Shown here: positions 63,401 through 64,000 of the stretch, in pieces | Numbering within the stretch: the stretch's first letter is position 1 | Layout: every line of letters begins with the position of its first letter | Assembly (NCBI RefSeq): GCF_003048375.1 | Contig: NZ_CP021642.1 | Span: 930,001 to 994,000, forward strand | DNA length: 64,000 bases | Reading direction: 5' to 3' | DNA from: Campylobacter concisus | GTDB lineage: Bacteria > Campylobacterota > Campylobacteria > Campylobacterales > Campylobacteraceae | The notes under the pieces: generated by a model | What the model was told of the DNA's origin: nothing | Database searches by the model: none | The model's input: only the letters and a program-made list of their open reading frames with translations | Position numbers and translations under genes: made by a program

Positions 63401-64000
63401 AAATTTATGACGCCTTTTATTATTGAAGGCGCGTTTTTAGTGTTAAAGCTAAGATCTATCATTTGGCTTGATTTGCCATCTTTTGAAAGAGTTAGATCAT
63501 TTTCTATGCTTGGATAAGCAGCCGCTTTTAGGGTGTCATTTTTAAATTTATACTCTTTAAATTCGCTATTTTTATACTCATCATCAAAGAAGCTAACCTG
63601 CATACTGCCAGCTAGGTCGCTAGCTGCTCCGCCAAAGAGATAGCTGCTTGTCAAATTTACCTTTACTAGCTCATTTGAAAAGAATTTATCCGCATCTATG
63701 GCTATGTCATTTTTTATCTTGTTTGGCACGAAGCTCTCGACATAAAATGGCACGCTTGCTATCACCTTGCTAGCGTAGATTATCTGCATGTTAAATCTAC
63801 CGCTTAGATCGCTTAAAATTTCTTTTTCGAAATTTATCATGCCAACATCATTTGTATTTTGCGTGATCTGGGCGCTACTTTTGCCTTGCGGATCGATAAA
63901 TTTGATCTTAACTGGCATATTTTTAAGCGGGTTAAAGTCCCTATCTCTTAGATAGATAGCTCCTTTTAAGCTCTCATTTGGTCTTATGATATTTGAGGCA
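60460..64000 (-). CDS. Bacterial alpha-2-macroglobulin (YfhM-like), 5' end cut by window edge
   Basis: The reverse frame is open to the window edge, so the protein is longer than the visible 1180 residues; the ATG at 63918 is internal. It begins inside an MG domain (GAIYLRDRDFNPLKN) and contains repeated MG/beta-sandwich domains. A bait-like Ala-rich segment (AAAMAVAAKMAKH) follows, then a thioester motif YPYGCAEQ with Cys and Gln (CAEQ at 61741-61752), and the complement-like C-terminal helical toroid. Such proteins are periplasmic protease inhibitors that trap attacking proteases; in E. coli the gene is linked to pbpC. The partner would lie beyond the window. The thioester is intact, so it is the reactive kind. 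Confidence 0.9.
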   Translation of the reverse strand, partial: ASNIIRPNESLKGAIYLRDRDFNPLKNMPVKIKFIDPQGKSSAQITQNTNDVGMINFEKEILSDLSGRFNMQIIYASKVIASVPFYVESFVPNKIKNDIAIDADKFFSNELVKVNLTSSYLFGGAASDLAGSMQVSFFDDEYKNSEFKEYKFKNDTLKAAAYPSIENDLTLSKDGKSSQMIDLSFNTKNAPSIIKGVINFNVNDDGKNVSDAKSFTLYPYKDMVGIAASTAFADPNEDVKIRTVVVDMPSQKAVKSNLKFDVKRVTWQYQRDANGYIKWIQTLEDVDSFYKNSGEFSYKFTQSGSYVITATNLVSGASTSLDIDVSGYNYSTLAPTKELSKSQIKLNKSVYKKGDELSADISSAIKEGIALVTLEDAGVKAYKVVKIKNNSANVKFKLDFDFNGLYVSANIYRMTDAGLTPFRTYGKVYANGDKSSRKIELSLEAPKSAKSDENIKISLKTKPKAYVDLFITDVGILDITSQKPADPLKFFDKILPDGVFDYDIYNMLTNYKVEGKTLSFGGDAAAMAVAAKMAKHASPVDSKNVKTYANLVSLQADDKGEISYEFKTPNGFNGAIRVDAVANDATAMNAVSSEIKVKDDVIIKPSALIYLLKGDELSANLRLINTTNADKNLTINVASSKNLNIKTQENANLKPFENKAFVLKISALETGAGEYNVTISDKNGSKTLQNLLDVVSPYTISTYAKSSVFDKESKISLPKGYHDVSVDASSSVSSVLLAASKNLVQYPYGCAEQRSSRLLALLNLKPKDELEKSDQKRFIASGIDELVKMQKPDGSFGYWSDLGETNAFASIFATDVLLDLSEAGYEVSKGVKQNALNSLLKYANNDFEALYALYVSSRANMADRSILNKIYDDKAYNKTALSKYLMAAALKLNGLNDEAKVALKDIKNAKTSEENPSDFSSKVRDNAFILYLHAKYFEKNDYSDDLANFLIVNLNELSSTQERAFVLRALNAYFGKDSGEKNNKFKLSYNGENKEFDGLLSTSFTTKNGEFSITPLGSNKLYATILSYAYLPLEIKHKIEPKELDIYRVFVDEKGKELGLDSLKVNDVIYSKVVINSKTMVKNGVINEIVSSCFEPINENLSNFSKSLKNSLQVEYKSIKDDRVLSFYTLSNDEKDAVLYTPYRVRLGGKCSLGAVTTENMYNERQNDYDLAVRSFNVK

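Overview
The window looks like a chromosomal segment of a Campylobacter, most likely a non-thermophilic species of the C. concisus type. This is inferred from gene content: an MSHA-like transformation (Cts) operon, a CetB-like energy-taxis protein, a PgbA-type plasminogen-binding protein, a very long FlgL behind a sigma54 promoter, the order S4-protein/tsaE/lptB/rpoN, and valS/metN/metI/metQ/metQ. Codon use is AT-rich but less extreme than in C. jejuni. Almost all of the window is core chromosome, with two small eroded patches. Layout: 1-8.3 kb carries ppk1 (cut by the window edge), a 26-residue membrane peptide, a Nudix/MgtE/M23-peptidase operon, pgbA with a BrkB-type membrane protein, and a protein phosphatase with an unknown partner. 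8.4-15 kb carries an aldehyde dehydrogenase, a three-gene operon (Met/Lys/Asp-repeat exported protein, OmpR-type regulator, histidine kinase), an AEC transporter, and a 586-residue protein with a textbook sigma28 promoter. 15-24.4 kb carries tRNA-Leu, HU, YaaA, flgL, ftsK (apparently starting at AUU), an exported protein, an integrase remnant pointing at a tRNA-fMet/tRNA-Gln pair, YqeY and a Ppx-like phosphatase. 24.5-30.7 kb carries a phosphate transporter, argG, rplI, hslVU and era. 30.8-40 kb is a nine-gene operon resembling the Vibrio MSHA order I-J-K-L-M-N-x-E-G, equivalent to the Campylobacter DNA-uptake (Cts) apparatus. 40-45 kb carries cetB, a soluble chemoreceptor, and a Fur-boxed TonB receptor with a trilactone-esterase-like hydrolase. 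45-52.3 kb carries housekeeping genes (S4 protein, tsaE, lptB, rpoN, murG, ftsW, murI) and two unknown genes. 52.3-54.2 kb carries dedA followed by an AT-rich patch with a broken gene and a membrane protein. 54.2-60.3 kb is the methionine-uptake cluster next to valS. The window ends inside an alpha-2-macroglobulin-like gene. Most interesting signals: (1) a candidate attenuator ahead of the two metQ genes, made of a 19-codon ORF reading MCQMC at its core followed by two mutually exclusive RNA hairpins; (2) a sigma28-driven, signal-peptide-less, calcium-loop-containing 586-residue protein that could be a flagellum-co-expressed secreted factor; (3) an MXKDX-repeat protein co-encoded with its own two-component system and preceded by an 11-bp-phased direct repeat; (4) ftsK beginning at a non-canonical AUU; (5) a 26-residue membrane peptide with its own promoter and ribosome site.
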